A stretch of 64,000 nucleotides of DNA, from positions 992,001 through 1,056,000 of the forward strand of contig NZ_JACHNB010000001.1 of assembly GCF_014205225.1 (NCBI RefSeq), in the 5' to 3' direction. The notes beneath the pieces were generated by a model, which saw only the letters and a list, made by a program, of their open reading frames with translations, was not told the DNA's origin and made no database searches. Of this stretch, positions 25,057 through 35,757 are shown in pieces (the stretch's first letter is position 1; each line of letters opens with the position of its first letter). Origin of the DNA: Actinoplanes octamycinicus. Lineage in GTDB: Bacteria; Actinomycetota; Actinomycetes; Mycobacteriales; Micromonosporaceae. The translations under genes and the position numbers were made by a program.

Positions 25057-25863
25057 GTGGCAGAGACCCCGCGTCCGACCCATCCCGCGAGCGCCGACCA
25101 CGCGTGGGCGCGCACCGTCGAGCATGCCTCCCGGACCACGTTCTTCTTCGATTTCGACGGCGTCCTCTCCCCGGTCACGAAAGACCCTTCGGCCTCCCAG
25201 CCGGTGCCCGAGGTGCCCGCCGTCCTGGAACGACTGGCTGCCCGGGTCGCCCGGGTGGCGATCGTCTCGGCCCGTCCGGTGGACTTCCTGCGGTCCCGGT
25301 TCGCCGCCCTGGAGCACGTCGACCTCTTCGGCCTCTACGGCCTGGAGGTGCTGCACGAGGGCGAGGTGGTGACCAAACCGGCCGCCCTGGAGTTCGAGCG
25401 GCCGATGGCCGAGCTGGCCGCCGAGGCGCAGGCCGCGCTGGCCAAACCGGTCTTCGTGGAGTACAAACGGCTCTCCGTCGCCCTGCACTACCGGGAGTGC
25501 CCGGAGCGCGCCGCCGAGGTCGAGCAGTGGGCGCACGAGCGCGCCGAGCGGGCCGGCCTGGCGATCCAGCGCGGTCGCATGGTGGTCGAGCTGAAGCCGC
25601 CGGTCGACCAGGACAAGGGCATGGTGATCACCGAGGCGCTGCGCGACGCCGGCTGCGCGTGGTACTTCGGGGATGACATGTCCGACATCAAGGCGTTCGA
25701 CGCGCTGCGCGCACGGGAGGCCGTCGACCCGGGCTTCTTCGGGATGGCGATCGCGGTCGCCAACGACGAGACCGGCGCCGAGGTGTCCAGCGCCGCCGAC
25801 CTGACCCTCGCGTCCCCGGCCGCGGTCGCCGCTTTCCTCACCGAGGGCTTGGCGCGTTTCTGA
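25057..25863 (+). CDS. otsB: Trehalose-6-phosphate phosphatase
   Basis: OtsB makes trehalose from trehalose 6-phosphate. HAD-type motifs are present: FDFDGVLSP near residue 30 (nucleophile and acid aspartates), IVSARP, and WYFGDDMSDIKAF near residue 200. GTG 25057 gives 268 residues, the normal length. No otsA is present in the window, so the substrate comes from elsewhere. The gene is followed by a block of short tandem repeats. Confidence 0.93.
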   Translation: MAETPRPTHPASADHAWARTVEHASRTTFFFDFDGVLSPVTKDPSASQPVPEVPAVLERLAARVARVAIVSARPVDFLRSRFAALEHVDLFGLYGLEVLHEGEVVTKPAALEFERPMAELAAEAQAALAKPVFVEYKRLSVALHYRECPERAAEVEQWAHERAERAGLAIQRGRMVVELKPPVDQDKGMVITEALRDAGCAWYFGDDMSDIKAFDALRAREAVDPGFFGMAIAVANDETGAEVSSAADLTLASPAAVAAFLTEGLARF

Positions 25864-26395
25864 CCGCTTTGCTTCTTCCGGTACGCCGCTTGCTCTTTCG
25901 GTACGCCGCTTGCTTCTTCCGGTACGCCGCTTGCTTCTTCCGGTACGCCGCTTGCTTCTTCCGGTACGCCGCTTCGATCTTTCGGTACGCCGCTTGCTCT
26001 TTTGGTACGCCGTGAGCACCCGGCCGGCCCGCCTGCCCTCAAGGGGTGCCCGTGCCGACCGGGCCCAGGCGGCCGTTGCCGGCCCAGCGGCGGGTTCGCA
26101 CGTCAGCGTTCCCTCCGGGGCGCTCACCAGCGGTGACTGTGCCGGCCCGTTCAGGGCAGCGGCCGCCGGGACAGCGACGCGTTGTCCACACCAGCGCGTT
26201 GTCCACAGCCCAACCCGGCAAGATCCCGCTTCCGCGTCACACTGTCTTGGGCGGCTCCCCCTGGGTGGGCGGGGACTGGCACGTGGCCGGATCGCCCCGG
26301 CGGTCACACCGCGATGAGCGGCGGGTGCAAGGCCCTCACCACCGTCCGGCGAGGCGCCGTCCGGGGGTGCTCAGGTCGTACCCGGAACGGGTCGG
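25864..26395. repeat. Intergenic region with seven 20-21-bp tandem repeats and two DnaA boxes
   Basis: The word GGTACGCCG begins seven units at 25880, 25900, 25921, 25942, 25963, 25984 and 26004, most ending in CTTGCTTCTTCC. Two TTGTCCACA words follow at 26182-26190 and 26199-26207, 17 bases apart. No convincing gene was found between otsB and the prenyl synthase gene; the open frames here are Arg/Pro-rich and unsupported. Confidence 0.75.
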
Positions 26396-27166
26396 TCAGG
26401 CGCCGTAGCGGCGCTGGCGGTTGCCGTAGGAGCGGAGGGCTCGCAGGAAGTCGATGCGGCGGAAGTCCGGCCAGTTGGCGTCGTGGAAGTAGAACTCCGA
26501 GTGCGCCGACTGCCAGAGCAGGAAGCCGGACAGCCGCTGCTCGCCGCTGGTGCGGATGACCAGGTCCGGGTCGGGCTGGCCGCGGGTGTAGAGGTGCTCG
26601 GCGATGTGCTCGACGTCGAGGATCTCGGCCAGCTCCTCCAGGGTGCCGCCGGACGCCGCGTGCTGCTGCAGCAGCGAGCGGACCGCGTCGGTGATCTCGC
26701 GCCGGCCGCCGTAACCGACCGCCATGTTGACCTCGACGCCGCCGCTGCGGTCCTGGGTCTTCTCCTGGGCCGCCTTGAGCGTGGCCGCGGTGGCGGCGGG
26801 CAGGATGTCCAGCGCGCCGACCATCCGGAGCCGCCAGGGGTTGCCCTCCTCGGCCAGCTCGGTCGCCAGATCCTCGATGATCTTGACGAGCGGGTCCAGC
26901 TCGGCGGCCGGGCGCTGCAGGTTGTCGGTGGCCAGCAGGTAGAGCGTGACGTGCTCGATGCCGGACTGGTCGCACCAGGTGAGCAGGTCCTTGACCCGGA
27001 CGGCACCGACGCGGTGACCGTCGTTCGGATCGACGAAACCCATCTCCCGGGCCCAGCGCCGGTTGCCGTCGCACATCACGCCGACATGGCGGGGCACCGG
27101 CTTGCCGACCAGTTTCCCGGCGAGCCGACGTTCATAAAAGGAGTAGACCAGCGAGCGCACACTCAT
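26396..27166 (-). CDS. Isoprenyl transferase (short-chain Z-prenyl diphosphate synthase)
   Basis: This 256-residue cis-prenyltransferase has the family signatures GVMCDGNRRWAREMG, TLYLLATDNLQRP, VNMAVGYGGRREI and DLVIRTSGEQRLSGFLLWQSA. It resembles the Rv1086-type Z-farnesyl diphosphate synthase of mycobacteria more than the long decaprenyl enzyme, but chain length cannot be read with certainty. Its product feeds polyprenyl-phosphate carriers for wall synthesis. ATG 27166 is chosen; a GTG two codons later is possible. Confidence 0.9.
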   Translation of the reverse strand: MSVRSLVYSFYERRLAGKLVGKPVPRHVGVMCDGNRRWAREMGFVDPNDGHRVGAVRVKDLLTWCDQSGIEHVTLYLLATDNLQRPAAELDPLVKIIEDLATELAEEGNPWRLRMVGALDILPAATAATLKAAQEKTQDRSGGVEVNMAVGYGGRREITDAVRSLLQQHAASGGTLEELAEILDVEHIAEHLYTRGQPDPDLVIRTSGEQRLSGFLLWQSAHSEFYFHDANWPDFRRIDFLRALRSYGNRQRRYGA

Positions 27167-27272
27167 CACCGCAAAGGGTAGCCACCCCGGCGGCGCCCTC
27201 TGCCGGGGGCGGCCCAAGATGCGGCCGAACGGACATCGGCGCCCGCCCCCCGGGTGAGGGGCGGGCGGCGTG

Positions 27273-29078
27273 TCAGGCGTCGGCGAGGCGGGCGCGCAGC
27301 GCGTCCAGCTCGGCCCAGAGCACGGCCGGCAGCTTGTCGCCGAACTTCTCGAACCACTCGGTGACCTGCGGCAACTCGGCCAGCCACTCGTCGGAGTCCA
27401 CGCGCAGCACCGCCTCCACGGCGGCCGGGTCGATGTCCAGCCCGGTCAGGTCGAGCGACTCCGGCGTGGCGACGTGCCCGATCGGGGTCTCCACCGCGTC
27501 GGCTTTGCCGTCCAGCCGCTCGACGACCCACTTGAGCACCCGGCTGTTCTCGCCGAAGCCCGGCCAGAGGAACCCGCCGTCGGCGTCGCGCCGGAACCAG
27601 TTCACGTAGAAGACCTTGGGCAGCTTGGACGCGTCGCCGGAGGCGCCCTTGGCCATGTCGATCCAGTGCTGGAAGTAGTCGCCGGCGTGGTAGCCGATGA
27701 ACGGCAGCATCGCCATCGGGTCGCGGCGGACCACGCCGACCTGGCCGACCGCGGCCGCGGTGGTCTCGCTGGACAGGGTGGCACCCAGGTAGACCCCGTG
27801 CACCCAGTCGCGGGCCTCGGTGACCAGCGGGATCGTGGTCTTGCGGCGGCCGCCGAAGAGGATCGCGTCGATCGGCACGCCGCGCGGGTCGTGGTACTCG
27901 TCGGCGAGGATCGGGCACTGCTCGATCGGGGTGCAGAACCGGCTGTTCGGGTGGCTCGACGGCGCCTCCGACTCCGGCGTCCAGTCCTGACCCTTCCAGT
28001 CGGTCAGGTGCGCGGGCGGCTCACCCATGCCCTCCCACCAGATGTCGCCGTCGTCGGTCAGCGCCACGTTGGTGAAGACCGAGTTGCCCTTGGCCAGGGT
28101 GCGCATCGCGTTCGGGTTGGTGTGGAAGTCGGTGCCGGGCGCGACGCCGAACAGCCCGAACTCCGGGTTGGTGGCCCAGAGCCGGCCGTCCTCGCCGAAC
28201 CGCATCCAGGCGATGTCGTCGCCGATCGTCTCGACCTTCCAACCCTCCAGGGTCGGGTCGAGCATGGCGAGGTTGGTCTTGCCGCAGGCCGACGGGAACG
28301 CGCCGGCGATGTAGCGGACGACGCCCTCCGGCGAGGTCAGCTTCATGATCAGCATGTGCTCGGCGAGCCAGCCCTCGTCCCGGGCGGCCACGCTGGCGAT
28401 CCGCAGCGCGTAGCACTTCTTGCCGAGCAGCGAGTTGCCGCCGTACCCGGAGCCGAACGACCAGATCTCCCGGGTCTCCGGGAAGTGCGAGATGTACTTC
28501 GTCTCGTTGCACGGCCAGGCGACGTCGCTCTGGCCCGGCTCCAGCGGGGCGCCGATCGAGTGCAGGCAGGGGACGAAGTCGGCGTCGTCACCCATCTTGC
28601 GCAGGACCTCGGCCCCCATCCGGGTCATGATGCGCATGCTGGCGACGACATACGGGCTGTCGGTCAGCTCGACGCCGAACATCGGGTTCTCCGCGTCCAG
28701 CGGGCCCATGCAGAACGGGACGACGTACATCGTCCGGCCCCTCATCGAGCCGCGGTACAGCTCGGTCATCAGGGACTTCATCTCGGCCGGGGCCATCCAG
28801 TTGTTGGTCGGGCCGGCGTCGGCCTCGTCGGCCGAGCAGATGAAGGTGCGCTCCTCGACGCGCGCCACGTCGGACGGGTCGGTGCGCGCCCAGAACGAGT
28901 TGGGCTTCTTCTCCGGGTTCAGCCGGACCAGCGCGCCGGACTCGACGAGTTCGTCGGTCAGCCGGGTCCACTCGGCGTCCGAACCGTCGCACCAGACGAT
29001 CCGGTCGGGCGTTGTCAGGGCGGCGACCTCGTCGATCCACGCCAGCAGGCGGGAGTGCGAGGTGTGGGGGTGAGACAA
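27273..29078 (-). CDS. pckG: GTP-dependent phosphoenolpyruvate carboxykinase
   Basis: PckG converts oxaloacetate and GTP to PEP and CO2, the entry to gluconeogenesis. The kinase loop is FPSACGKTN, preceded by the active-site cysteine; GDDIAWMRF and the guanine-binding region also fit. TTG 29078 is proposed as start because AGGAG (29086-29090) lies seven bases upstream; it gives 601 residues. An upstream TTG at 29108 has no ribosome binding site. The gene works with glpX in gluconeogenesis. Confidence 0.95.
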   Translation of the reverse strand: MSHPHTSHSRLLAWIDEVAALTTPDRIVWCDGSDAEWTRLTDELVESGALVRLNPEKKPNSFWARTDPSDVARVEERTFICSADEADAGPTNNWMAPAEMKSLMTELYRGSMRGRTMYVVPFCMGPLDAENPMFGVELTDSPYVVASMRIMTRMGAEVLRKMGDDADFVPCLHSIGAPLEPGQSDVAWPCNETKYISHFPETREIWSFGSGYGGNSLLGKKCYALRIASVAARDEGWLAEHMLIMKLTSPEGVVRYIAGAFPSACGKTNLAMLDPTLEGWKVETIGDDIAWMRFGEDGRLWATNPEFGLFGVAPGTDFHTNPNAMRTLAKGNSVFTNVALTDDGDIWWEGMGEPPAHLTDWKGQDWTPESEAPSSHPNSRFCTPIEQCPILADEYHDPRGVPIDAILFGGRRKTTIPLVTEARDWVHGVYLGATLSSETTAAAVGQVGVVRRDPMAMLPFIGYHAGDYFQHWIDMAKGASGDASKLPKVFYVNWFRRDADGGFLWPGFGENSRVLKWVVERLDGKADAVETPIGHVATPESLDLTGLDIDPAAVEAVLRVDSDEWLAELPQVTEWFEKFGDKLPAVLWAELDALRARLADA

Positions 29079-29378
29079 GGTGAAGCTCCTTCGGTCGGCA
29101 CTGACCAATGACAGACCGGCCGGATATTCCGGCTGTAGTCATGGGAGTCACATCAGGTTAAGCCCCATACCCATACAGTTCATCGGCTGAACTTGTGGAC
29201 AACCGCACAATCTTTGGTCGCCGTGCGCGATGACGATTGATTCTTCGCCACTTGGCGCACGAGCGCGCACTCACGCCAGCCACACCGCCAGTCCCGGCAA
29301 CTTTCGCAAATTGGACTTAACGCCTTAGACTTTCACCTAATCGGGCTTACCTCGCAGTTCCGGCCAAACGGAGGCGGA
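29079..29378. promoter_or_regulatory. Divergent promoter region of pckG and a sigma factor gene
   Basis: The 300-base gap is less GC-rich than its surroundings. It holds TGTGGACAA (a reverse DnaA box) at 29194-29202 and a short hairpin CCGGCCGGATATTCCGGC near 29115. The sigma gene has GGAGG at 29370-29374. No small gene or riboswitch was recognised. Confidence 0.4.
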
Positions 29379-30143
29379 ATGACGACCCCGGGCAACGACG
29401 TGGACTCGGACACGGATCTGCTCGCCGCCGTCCGGGCCGGCGACACCGCCGCGTACGGGACGCTCTACGAGCGGCACCACGCGGCCGCGCGGCTCTTCGC
29501 GTACGGCCTGGCACGCGACCCGTCCGACGCCGACGATCTGGTGGCCGAGACGTTCGCCAAGGTGTTCGCGTCCCTGCGGGCCGGCCGCGGCCCCCTGGTG
29601 GCGTTCCGCGCCTACCTGCACACCACCATGCGGCACGTCTGCTACCAGCGCGCCCGCACCGACCGCCGGCTGGAGTTCACCGACGACCTGAGCCGGTACG
29701 ACGCCGGCGAGCCGTTCACCGACCCGGCGCTGGACCGGCTGGAGCGCAGCTTCGCCGCGGCCGCCTTCCGGCAACTGCCGCCACGCTGGCGGGACGTGCT
29801 GTGGCAGACCGAGGTGGAGGGCAGCACCCCGGCCGAGCTGGCCCCGAGGATGGGCCTGACCCCGAACGCAGTGGCCGTCCTCGCCCACCGCGCCCGCGAG
29901 GGGTTGCGCAGTCTCTACCTGCAGCAGCACGTCACGGCGGCCGAGCACCCGGAGTGCCGGTGGGCCGGCGAGCGGCTGGGCGGGCAGGTGCGCGGCCGGC
30001 TCGCCCCGCGCGACGCCCACCGGATGCGCACCCACCTGGGGCGGTGCGCGGAGTGCCGGGGCCGGCTCGCGGAGATCCGGGAGATCGACGGCTTTCGACA
30101 CGGTCCGTACCGGCAGCGTGACCATGCCGGTACCGCGGGTTGA
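29379..30143 (+). CDS. ECF-type sigma factor with fused C-terminal zinc-finger domain
   Basis: The 254-residue protein has sigma region 2 (YGTLYERHHAAARLFAYGLARDPSDADDLVAETFAKVF) and region 4 (FRQLPPRWRDVLWQTEVEGSTPAELAPRMGLTPNAVAVLAHRAREGL). A C-terminal segment follows with HPECRW and HLGRCAECRG, the H-x3-C-x2-C pattern of anti-sigma zinc fingers. The two parts are in one polypeptide. GGAGG lies six bases before the ATG. It probably directs a stress or envelope regulon and may be self-inhibited by the zinc finger. Confidence 0.85.
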   Translation: MTTPGNDVDSDTDLLAAVRAGDTAAYGTLYERHHAAARLFAYGLARDPSDADDLVAETFAKVFASLRAGRGPLVAFRAYLHTTMRHVCYQRARTDRRLEFTDDLSRYDAGEPFTDPALDRLERSFAAAAFRQLPPRWRDVLWQTEVEGSTPAELAPRMGLTPNAVAVLAHRAREGLRSLYLQQHVTAAEHPECRWAGERLGGQVRGRLAPRDAHRMRTHLGRCAECRGRLAEIREIDGFRHGPYRQRDHAGTAG

Positions 30144-30195
30144 GGTTGTGCAACGAGACCAGCGGCCGGTGCCCGGCACCGGTACCCTCGCATCC

Positions 30196-30696
30196 GTGCC
30201 CCCGACCTCACCGCGGCCGTCCGGACTGCGCAGCCGGCTGCGGGCTCTGGTCCGCGAGGTCGGCAAGTTCGGCACGGTCGGCAGCCTCGCGTTCGCCGTC
30301 GATCTACTCATTTTCAACCTGCTGCTCAGCACCGGCAGCGAGACTCTGACCGCGAAGACGATCTCCACGATCGTGGCGACCACCCTGGCCTTCTTCGGCA
30401 ACCGGTACTGGACCTGGCGCCACGGCGAGCACACCAACCTGGCCCGGCAGTACACGACCTTCTTCGTGCTGAACGCCATCGGCCTGGGCATCGCCCTGGC
30501 CTGCTTGGCGATCAGCCATTACGTGCTGGGACGCTTCTGGCCGGCGCTGCAGAGCCAGGCGGCCGACAACGTCGCGGGACAGCTCGTCGGCACGGCATTA
30601 GGTACCATATTCCGATTCTGGTCATATCGAAAGTTCGTCTTCCGGGCCACCGACGTCCCGCAACGTGATCCGGCGTACTCGCCCCCGTCCCCGTAA
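30196..30696 (+). CDS. GtrA-family membrane protein
   Basis: This 166-residue protein has four membrane helices and GtrA features: VGKFGTVGSLAFAVDLLIFNLL, LAFFGNRYWTWRH and FWSYRKFVFR at the end. GtrA proteins are thought to flip or help export lipid-linked sugars. GTG 30196 is used; another GTG at 30148 would add 16 residues. A second GtrA gene follows 10 bases later, so this is a tandem pair. In mycobacteria a GtrA gene also sits beside the PH-domain and birA genes. Confidence 0.85.
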   Translation: MPPTSPRPSGLRSRLRALVREVGKFGTVGSLAFAVDLLIFNLLLSTGSETLTAKTISTIVATTLAFFGNRYWTWRHGEHTNLARQYTTFFVLNAIGLGIALACLAISHYVLGRFWPALQSQAADNVAGQLVGTALGTIFRFWSYRKFVFRATDVPQRDPAYSPPSP

Positions 30697-30706
30697 GGTT
30701 GATCCC

Positions 30707-31255
30707 ATGCCCGCAGCATCCCCGCTGACGGAACGCCTGCGTCGCCTCGCTCCCGAAGCCATCGCCTTCGGCATCATCGGAGCCGGGAACACGCTCCTCT
30801 ACATGGCGATCACCTACGTCGCGCTGCCGATCGGCGCGGTGAAGGCGAGCGTCATCGCGACGGTCGTCACCACCACGCTGGCCTACCTGGCGAACCGCTA
30901 CTGGACCTACCGTCACCACACCCGCACCGCGCTGCGCCGCGAGTACACGCTGTTCTTCGGGTTCAACCTGGTCGGCATGGTGATCCAGTCCGGCATGGTG
31001 GCGATCGGCAAGTACGGGTTCGGCCTCACCGAGGAGCACGACGAGCTGCTCTTCCTGGGCGTCACACTGATCGGCATCGCGATCGCCACGGTCTTCCGGT
31101 TCTGGGCCTACCGCACCTTCGTCTTCCTCAAGCCGCCGGTCGACGGGCACGAGGGCGCGATCACCGAGATGGACGCGACCGCCGGTTTCGCCGAGCTCAG
31201 CGCGGTCGAGGTGCCGGGCAGCGCGGCCGAGCTGGACCCGCAGCTCAGGCACTGA
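30707..31255 (+). CDS. GtrA-family membrane protein
   Basis: The 182-residue protein is the second of a tandem GtrA pair. It has four membrane helices, with AIAFGIIGAGNTLLYMA, LAYLANRYWTYRHH and FRFWAYRTFVFLKPP, and an acidic C-terminal tail. The NRYWTYRH and FRFWAYRTFVF motifs are shared with its neighbour. Its stop overlaps the end of the convergent PH-domain gene by 11 bases. It probably takes part in moving polyprenyl-linked sugars across the membrane. Confidence 0.87.
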   Translation: MPAASPLTERLRRLAPEAIAFGIIGAGNTLLYMAITYVALPIGAVKASVIATVVTTTLAYLANRYWTYRHHTRTALRREYTLFFGFNLVGMVIQSGMVAIGKYGFGLTEEHDELLFLGVTLIGIAIATVFRFWAYRTFVFLKPPVDGHEGAITEMDATAGFAELSAVEVPGSAAELDPQLRH

Positions 31256-31763
31256 CCTCCTGCTCGTCCTCCTCCTCGTCCGGGCTCAGCTCGATCAGCT
31301 CGTAGAGGCGGGTCTGCACCTGCTGGGCGCGCGGCACCCCGGACAGCCGGGCGGTCTGCTCGCCGATCGAGTCGATCACCAGCGTGCCGGTGCCGAAGAC
31401 CCGGTCGAGCAGCGACTGGGTCAGCGCGTGGTCGTTCACCCGGTTCAGCGGGAGGTCGCGGCGCTCCCGGACCAGGACGCCGGACTGGGTCAGCAGCCGC
31501 TCGTTGGTCAGCACATAGTGCGTGCAGCGCCACTGGATCAGCGGATGCACGCCGTAGCGCACCGCGTGGTAGAGCATGATCGCGGCGACCAGGCCGAGCC
31601 CGATCCGGCCGCCCTCGTTGGCGGGCAGCAACACCCAGGCCATGATCAGGCCGGTCAGGGTCAGCAGCAGCACCAGGACCGGGCCGACCACCGATTTCCC
31701 ATGGGGACGCAGGTGGAGGACGACCTCCTCCTGTTCGGACAGTACTTCCGCCGGGAACGCCAC
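31245..31763 (-). CDS. PH-domain membrane protein
   Basis: The 172-residue protein has two membrane helices (VGPVLVLLLTLTGLIMAWVLL and LGLVAAIMLYHAVRYG) and a bacterial PH (bPH2-like) domain: YVLTNERLLTQSGVLVRERRDLPLNRVNDHALTQ. The acidic tail ends in EEEDEQEVSA. GTG 31763 lies just four bases after the birA stop, so the two are likely cotranscribed. The pairing with birA is conserved in mycobacteria. The ligand is unknown. Confidence 0.85.
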   Translation of the reverse strand: MAFPAEVLSEQEEVVLHLRPHGKSVVGPVLVLLLTLTGLIMAWVLLPANEGGRIGLGLVAAIMLYHAVRYGVHPLIQWRCTHYVLTNERLLTQSGVLVRERRDLPLNRVNDHALTQSLLDRVFGTGTLVIDSIGEQTARLSGVPRAQQVQTRLYELIELSPDEEEDEQEVSA

Positions 31764-31767
31764 CCGG

Positions 31768-32622
31768 TCAGCGTACGTGCAGCACGTCCCCCGCCGAGAC
31801 ACGATGCTCGGCGCCGTCCACCGAACGGATCACCAGCCGGCCGTCCCGGTCCACCGTGACCGCCTCGCCGAGCAGCTCGCCGCCGCCCGGCAGCAGCACC
31901 CGGACCTGTCGGCCGATCGTCGCGCAGCCGCGCTGGTAGGCGCCGAGCAGCCCGCACATCTCGGCGTCGCCGCCGGCCTCCCGCCAGCCGAGGTACCACC
32001 GCTCCAGCCCGCGCAGCAGCGCCCGCAGCAGCGGATCCCGGTCCAGCGTCTCCGCGCCGGCCAGGCCCAGCGAGGTGGCCGGCACCCCGGTCGTGGCCGG
32101 CAGCTCGTCGGCCCGGGTGCTGACGTTCAGACCGATCCCGACCACCACCGCGTCGCCGGCCATCTCGGCCAGGATCCCGGCGCACTTGCGGTCGCCGACC
32201 AGCAGATCGTTCGGCCATTTCAGGGCGGCCTGCACGCCGGCCACCCGGGACACCGCCTCGGCCAGCGCCACCCCGGCCAGCAGCGGCAGCCAGCTCAGCG
32301 CCTTGGGCTCGACGGCCGGCCAGCCGCGCTCCGGGTCGGCGGCGCCGGGCCGCAGCAGCACGCTCTGGTAGAGCCCGGCCCGGGCCGGGCTGACCCACTG
32401 GCGATCCCGCCGGCCCCGGCCGGTCACCTGCTGCTCGGCGACGATGACCAGGCCCTCCGGGGCGCCGTCCCGGGCCGCGCCGGCCACGTCGGCGTTGGTC
32501 GAGCCGGTCTCCGGACGGACCTCCAGGCGGGTCCAGAGGGCGCCGGGCTGGACCAGGGCCCGGGAGAGGGCCCGCTCGGAGAGCGGCGGACGGTCCAGAT
32601 CGGTGTACCCGGAAGCGGCCAT
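31768..32622 (-). CDS. birA: Biotin--[acetyl-CoA-carboxylase] ligase
   Basis: BirA attaches biotin to the BCCP lysine of acyl-CoA carboxylases. The biotin-binding motif GRGRRDRQW, KWPNDLLVGDRK and GIGLNV are present. At 284 residues it lacks the N-terminal helix-turn-helix of the E. coli repressor, so it should be a pure ligase. The likely substrate, the biotin-carrying alpha subunit, is coded at 46.7-48.5 kb, and its beta partner at 34.2-35.8 kb. Confidence 0.95.
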   Translation of the reverse strand: MAASGYTDLDRPPLSERALSRALVQPGALWTRLEVRPETGSTNADVAGAARDGAPEGLVIVAEQQVTGRGRRDRQWVSPARAGLYQSVLLRPGAADPERGWPAVEPKALSWLPLLAGVALAEAVSRVAGVQAALKWPNDLLVGDRKCAGILAEMAGDAVVVGIGLNVSTRADELPATTGVPATSLGLAGAETLDRDPLLRALLRGLERWYLGWREAGGDAEMCGLLGAYQRGCATIGRQVRVLLPGGGELLGEAVTVDRDGRLVIRSVDGAEHRVSAGDVLHVR

Positions 32623-32665
32623 CCCGGCAGCCTATGCCCCGATCCCGGGCGGCCGGCCCGCCGGG

Positions 32666-33985
32666 TCAGCGGTGCGGGACCGCGGAATGCCGGCTGATGT
32701 AGGACGAGTCGGCCTCGGCGGCGACCGGACGGGGGCGCGGCCGGGGGCGCGGTCCGCGATCGCGGTCGCGGTAACGGCGCGGTTCGGCCTCCCGGCCCTG
32801 CCCGGTCTTCTCGGCGCGGGCGCGTCCCGACCCGGCCACCCGGGACCGGTCCTCGCCGGTCGACCAGGACCGCGGCAGCCGGATCCGGTGGTCGTCCGGG
32901 GCCGGCGGCGGCCAGCTGGGCACCAGGGACGTCCGGGGCACCAGGGTGGTCGGCTCGGCGGCCTGCACCGGGGTCAGATCGAAACCGGTCGCCGGCTCGT
33001 AGTCCGGGACGGCGGGCAGCCGCTCCACCGGGATCGGCCAGCCGTAGCCGCGGGCGGACGGCTCCGGGTCGGCGTAGAGATCGCCGGGCACCGGGGTCCA
33101 GTAGTCGCCGGACGGCGGCCGCTCGTCGAGATCGTCCAGGTCACGGTAGTGCGGGCGGACCCAGCCGTCGATCCGGTCGCCGTACCCGCGGTCGGACCGG
33201 TCGATCGCGGAGGTGCGGGACGGCCGGCCGGCGTAGCCGCGGTGCTCGGTGACGGCCTGGTCCGGCGCCGGCGTCGCCCGCCAGGCCGCGTTGTCGATGA
33301 AGCGGGAGTCCTCGCCGGCCGGGTCGTCGGCGGCCGGGAGTTCGGGACAGTCGTCGTAGACGTCTTCCGGATAACCGGCGGCCTCCGGATAGCCGGCGGC
33401 CTCCATCGGGGCCGGTTCCTGCGCGGGCCAGGGGTCCGGATCCGGCCAGGACTGCTCGCCGCTCCACGACTCCTCGGCGTTCCAGGACTGCTCGGCGAGC
33501 GGAGCCGCGAGATCGGGGTAATCGTCGTCCGGCTCGCTCTCCGCGTACCGGAAATCGGGCTCTGACCGGGAGTGATCAGCGAACCCGTCCTCCGGATCCG
33601 GCTGCGGCCGATCCCCGTGCTCGATCGCGTCGGCCAGGCCGATCGAGGCCAGGCCGCTGGCCCGCTCGGCGCGGGCCGCCGACCGGCCGCTGAGCGCGGC
33701 GGCCAACCGGCGCCGGCGGCCGGGCGGGACGGCCTCCTCCCAGTCCGGTTCACCAAGGTTGTCCACAGGCTCGGCGGTGTCCTGGGGAAACTCGGGTCCG
33801 GGCGGCTCGGCGCGCCGCGGGCGGGCCGGTTCGGCGGAGCGACGGCGACCGGACGACGGTGCCCGGCGGGGACGTTCGCGATCCCCGGCGTCGCCGCCAC
33901 CGAACAGCACGGCGCGGAAACTGATCAGTGTGGCGAGGCCCCCCGCGATGAACGCGAGCCCGGCCGCCGTCATCCAGTTCGTCAC
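32666..33985 (-). CDS. Single-pass membrane protein with long disordered charged domain
   Basis: The 439-residue product has one N-terminal membrane segment (MTAAGLAFIAGGLATLISFRAVL). About 400 residues rich in Arg, Pro, Asp, Glu and Trp follow, with tandem words such as AAGYPEAAGYPED and EQSWNAEESWSGEQSWPD. The C-terminus is a basic RPRPRPRPV stretch. Low complexity makes the function unreadable. Coding capacity is supported by the full open frame and a hydrophobic N-terminus. It is divergent from the carboxylase beta gene. A TTGTCCACA word occurs within the frame at 33759-33767. Confidence 0.55.
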   Translation of the reverse strand: MTNWMTAAGLAFIAGGLATLISFRAVLFGGGDAGDRERPRRAPSSGRRRSAEPARPRRAEPPGPEFPQDTAEPVDNLGEPDWEEAVPPGRRRRLAAALSGRSAARAERASGLASIGLADAIEHGDRPQPDPEDGFADHSRSEPDFRYAESEPDDDYPDLAAPLAEQSWNAEESWSGEQSWPDPDPWPAQEPAPMEAAGYPEAAGYPEDVYDDCPELPAADDPAGEDSRFIDNAAWRATPAPDQAVTEHRGYAGRPSRTSAIDRSDRGYGDRIDGWVRPHYRDLDDLDERPPSGDYWTPVPGDLYADPEPSARGYGWPIPVERLPAVPDYEPATGFDLTPVQAAEPTTLVPRTSLVPSWPPPAPDDHRIRLPRSWSTGEDRSRVAGSGRARAEKTGQGREAEPRRYRDRDRGPRPRPRPRPVAAEADSSYISRHSAVPHR

Positions 33986-34179
33986 GTGAGGCGTAACGAA
34001 TGGGACAACAGGTATGAAACGGACCCGTAGCGACGCCCCCTTCGCGAGCCGGATTCGCGGCTACGATCATCGTGGGTGAGGGTTGTTCGCGAACCGGCGT
34101 GAGCGACGGGCCGCCGCGGGCGTCCGCGCCGTCGCGACCATCCGAGCCGCACCGCCGCCTCTGGAGCGTGGAGAAAACC

Positions 34180-35751
<1,572 letters not shown>

Positions 35752-35757
35752 CCCGGG

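Noticed and set aside
25880..26020. CRISPR array
   Set aside because: The units are direct tandem repeats without spacers, and there are no cas genes.
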